DNA of 64,000 nt, from contig CM068824.1 in NCBI GenBank assembly GCA_028554795.2, forward strand, positions 158,484,289 through 158,548,288. Reading direction: 5' to 3'. This stretch comes from Sinohyriopsis cumingii. Its lineage: Eukaryota > Mollusca > Bivalvia > Unionida > Unionidae. Under the pieces are notes generated by a model that did not search any database, was not told the DNA's origin, and worked only from the letters and a program-made list of their open reading frames with translations. Position numbers and translations under genes: made by a program. Every line of letters starts with the position of its first letter. Position 1 is the first letter of the stretch. Below are positions 61,533-64,000 of this stretch, one piece after another.

Positions 61533-61778
61533 CTGCAAAGTGTATCCAATGTTTTCTTCTCATGAAGATACTCTCTGAGGTCATTAGCAGTGTGTCCTAT
61601 CTTCTTGGATAAATCCTTCTCTTGTGCATCAAAGAAGGAGTCAATATCTGAGACAAGAAATCTAAGCCTCTCTCTTGTGTCTGTATACTGTTTCTTCCAC
61701 TCATCTAGACTCAAATGCACTTGATGCAAATGGGAGTCAAATATATGGATGCACTTGTCCACAAAATGAAGGAGGAAT
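61533..61778 (-). CDS. Pseudokinase multidomain gene, first exon in view (visible residues 1-82)
   Basis: Acceptor tttattatag|ATTCCTCC at 61779-61780 and donor TTTGCAG|gtagag after 61533. The 246-nt exon has one leading base and two trailing bases; the trailing AG plus the T of the next exon gives a Ser codon, so it joins the exon at 39276 in frame. The product is an all-helical, charged stretch (FLLHFVDKCIHIFDSHLHQ..., YTDTRERLRFLVSDIDSFF, KKIGHTANDLREYLHEKK) resembling a dynamin-like stalk or spectrin-like bundle. The start codon and any N-terminal domain lie on exons beyond 64000. The acceptor is the founding copy of the neighbouring 38-bp minisatellite. Confidence 0.65.
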
Positions 61779-62368
61779 CTATAATAAAAATGAAATATTC
61801 CTATACAGTGAGGAATCTATAATAAAAAAGAAATATTCCTATACAGTGAGGAATCTATAATAAAAATAAAATATTCTCATACAGTGAGGAATCTATAATA
61901 AAAATGAAATATTCCCATACAGTGAGGAATCTATAATAAAAATAAAATATTCCCATACAGTGAGGAATCTATAATAAAAAAGAAATATTCTAATACAGTG
62001 AATCTATAATAAAAATGAAATATTCTAATACAGTGAATCTATAATAAAAATGAAATATTCTCATACAGTGAGGAATCTATAATAAAAAAGAAATATTCTC
62101 ATACAGTGAGGAATCTATAATAAAAAGAAATATTCTCATACAGTGAATCTATAATAAAAATGAATAATTCTCATACAGTGAGGAATCTATAATAAAAAAG
62201 AAAAATTCTCATACAGTGAATCTATAATAAAAATGAAATATTCTCATACAGTGAGGAATCTATAATAAAAATGAAATATTCTCATACAGTGAGGAATCTA
62301 TAATAAAAATGAAATATTCTCATACAGTGAGGAATCTATAATAAAAAAGAAATATTCTCATACAGTGA
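61772..62368. repeat. 38-bp minisatellite carrying copies of the exon's splice acceptor, about 16 units
   Basis: The unit on + is gaggaatctataataaaaat plus gaaatattctcatacagt. The leftmost unit overlaps the exon start: gaggaat is the first seven coding bases and ctataataaaa is the acceptor (TTTTATTATAG on the - strand). Several units lack the gagg (34-35 bp). Confidence 0.93.
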
Positions 62369-64000
62369 AGTGTGCTTTTATCAAGTAAATAGCATATATT
62401 TCATCAAGTAGGTCAAAAACTCATGATCTTCACCCATTAGGTGAAAAACATCCAATATTCACTCAGAACAAGCAAATTTTCTATTCATTTTATACTCAGA
62501 CATATTGGCCAAAGTGTAAAACAGATTGATCTAACAGACTTCTTGCAGTAATGTCAACTGTTTACCTCTTTTATTTTGTGTGTATTTGAAAAAAAATATC
62601 AGTAGCAACACAATTCTTCTATTGTTTCAAGTAAAAAAAGCACATTAAAAAAGTTCTTAAAAAATTAAGTACTCAGGAGGATTCAAACCTAGTACTTCAG
62701 TGTGACCGGTCACCATGTTGTCCACTATATAGACAACATAGCAGATGAAATTCTTTGGTCATAATGTTTTATGTCTATTGATTAGAATGACAAAATATTT
62801 TTGATAATGCCATCTAATACTAGAAAAACTAAAACCAACTAAAACCATTATATACCCAGCATCAGACAATTCTTGACTGAGATATTCCTATTGTTCTTAT
62901 TGTAATGTAAGTAATGTTAAAGTCCAAAAGACATTTTATTCACAACATTGAGAGTGTTTTATTCAGTTTTTATTTAAATAACTGTACAAGACACATTTTT
63001 AAACAACTGTGCAACACAGGTTTTCCATATATCAGTTTTCTGGACATTTTCACTTCCAAACCTGAAGAATCATTTATTTTTTATTTACAATAACATTGTA
63101 CCAGTTCTAAATAGAGTATAAATACAGGTATTTTATTGTTTACATAAATGTGAAATATATAAACTAATCCGCTATACAAGTTTCAAATTTTTTCCTTCCT
63201 ATATTTTCACATGTATCCTTATACTTTCATATGTGAAAATATAAGAATTCCCATCATACCATGAGATGCTTGATTGTCTGTTCCTATAGAAATGATATCT
63301 GCAGCAACAAAAACAAACACTATGTGATCTAAAACAAATATGTTTCAGACATGGAAATTAACTTTTGCTGAAGAAATTTTACTCAGCACCATCTGTGTCT
63401 CATAGAAGTTAGTTTCCGTAACTTCATCCACACAAGTGTTAAACCCACTGTGATTCATTGCTGAATCGGGCTTGCTTTGCGGTCACATATGATCAAATAG
63501 TTTATAAAAATGACCAAAATTTAATTTACTGTGACAGATTAGGTCATCCAAATCCTACCATTTTCTTCAGTCACTGATATTTATATAATCAAGCTACAAA
63601 AAGTGAGGTGAATTTACACAAAGGGGGCTGGGGTGTTGTGCTAACAAGCAAGTTTAATCTTCTAAGCTTTAATTCAAAAAAGCATGTTTAGTATATAATC
63701 AAATAGAAAATTTTCTTTTCCTGAGTAAATGCCAGATAAATTTCATCTTGTGGTACCAAAATAATGTACTTCAACTCGTGAAGAAGTGTACTACATAAAC
63801 AAAAGTTTTGTCTGTAGAGCACACAAACACTCTCCATATTGTAAAACTAAATCAGTGAAAAAGGAAAAGATCACCACTTGGATAAAGGTCACATAATATA
63901 ACAAAGGTATAAAACATTCCGTACATTTCTAATCTGGTTTGCAGCAAATAATAGTAAATTAAATAATTTGAATAAGAAGTGCACTGACTGTGTAGCACAC
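62369..64000. other. Upstream intron of the pseudokinase gene, right edge
   Basis: No further exon is seen on either strand. A hairpin with arms tatattttcacatg / catatgtgaaaatata lies near 63199-63243. A weak tRNA-like B box (ggtttgaatcc, - strand) near 62690 is too degraded to call. Confidence 0.45.

Noticed and set aside
62660..62740. tRNA-like B box on the - strand
   Set aside because: Box A and the cloverleaf are not recognisable; at most a worn SINE head.

Overview
This is a gene-poor, repeat-rich, AT-rich piece of a eukaryotic nuclear genome. Long introns, GT-AG splice sites and RNA polymerase III-type SINE heads exclude a prokaryote. The complex I subunit, the DIRS-type retroelements and above all the many diverged tandem arrays built on phrases such as 'gaccttgacc...' and 'ccatccacaaagtttggt' fit a mollusc, most likely a bivalve. 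That assignment is an inference from general knowledge of such genomes; the species cannot be named.

Left part (1-9.5 kb). The last two coding exons of NDUFS5, a twin-CX9C accessory subunit of respiratory complex I, lie on the + strand and together make a complete 100-residue protein. They flank a 6.3-kb intron that holds a hAT-type MITE, a tRNA-derived SINE with perfect target-site duplications, and three minisatellites. From 9.5 to 23.8 kb no exon is recognised. This stretch holds diverged arrays, a 5'-truncated LINE, a pair of 464-bp MITE copies that differ at only about two positions, TA microsatellites, and 2.2 kb of back-to-back 42-bp and 46-bp minisatellites.

Right part (23.9-61.8 kb). 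Four phase-compatible exons on the - strand form the 3' end (663 residues) of a large gene whose 5' part lies beyond the right edge. The order is a helical stalk-like region, a Gly/Val-rich hydrophobic segment, a coiled-coil-like stretch and a degenerate protein kinase domain. The kinase lacks the beta3 Lys (Arg instead), has LYDL for HRDL and NIS for DFG, so it should be a pseudokinase. The layout recalls dynamin-like or DSTYK-like multidomain proteins, but no GTPase domain is visible in the window. Its introns are 6-22 kb long and full of repeats.

The 22-kb intron carries two DIRS-type tyrosine-recombinase retrotransposons, both in the same orientation as the gene. The first (39.9-45.95 kb) keeps the diagnostic structure: inverted terminal repeats plus an internal complementary region made of the reverse complements of both outer ends. 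Its gag, RT/RNase H and recombinase frames are broken. The second (52.75-59.23 kb) is much more decayed, is interrupted by a SINE and a short LINE-like tail, and holds a 75-bp minisatellite in its gag part.

The most unusual local feature is at 61.77-62.37 kb, where a 38-bp minisatellite appears to have grown out of the 3' splice site of the first visible pseudokinase exon, so that each unit carries a copy of the acceptor. Long open frames inside minisatellites are by-products of the repeat period and are not called as genes.
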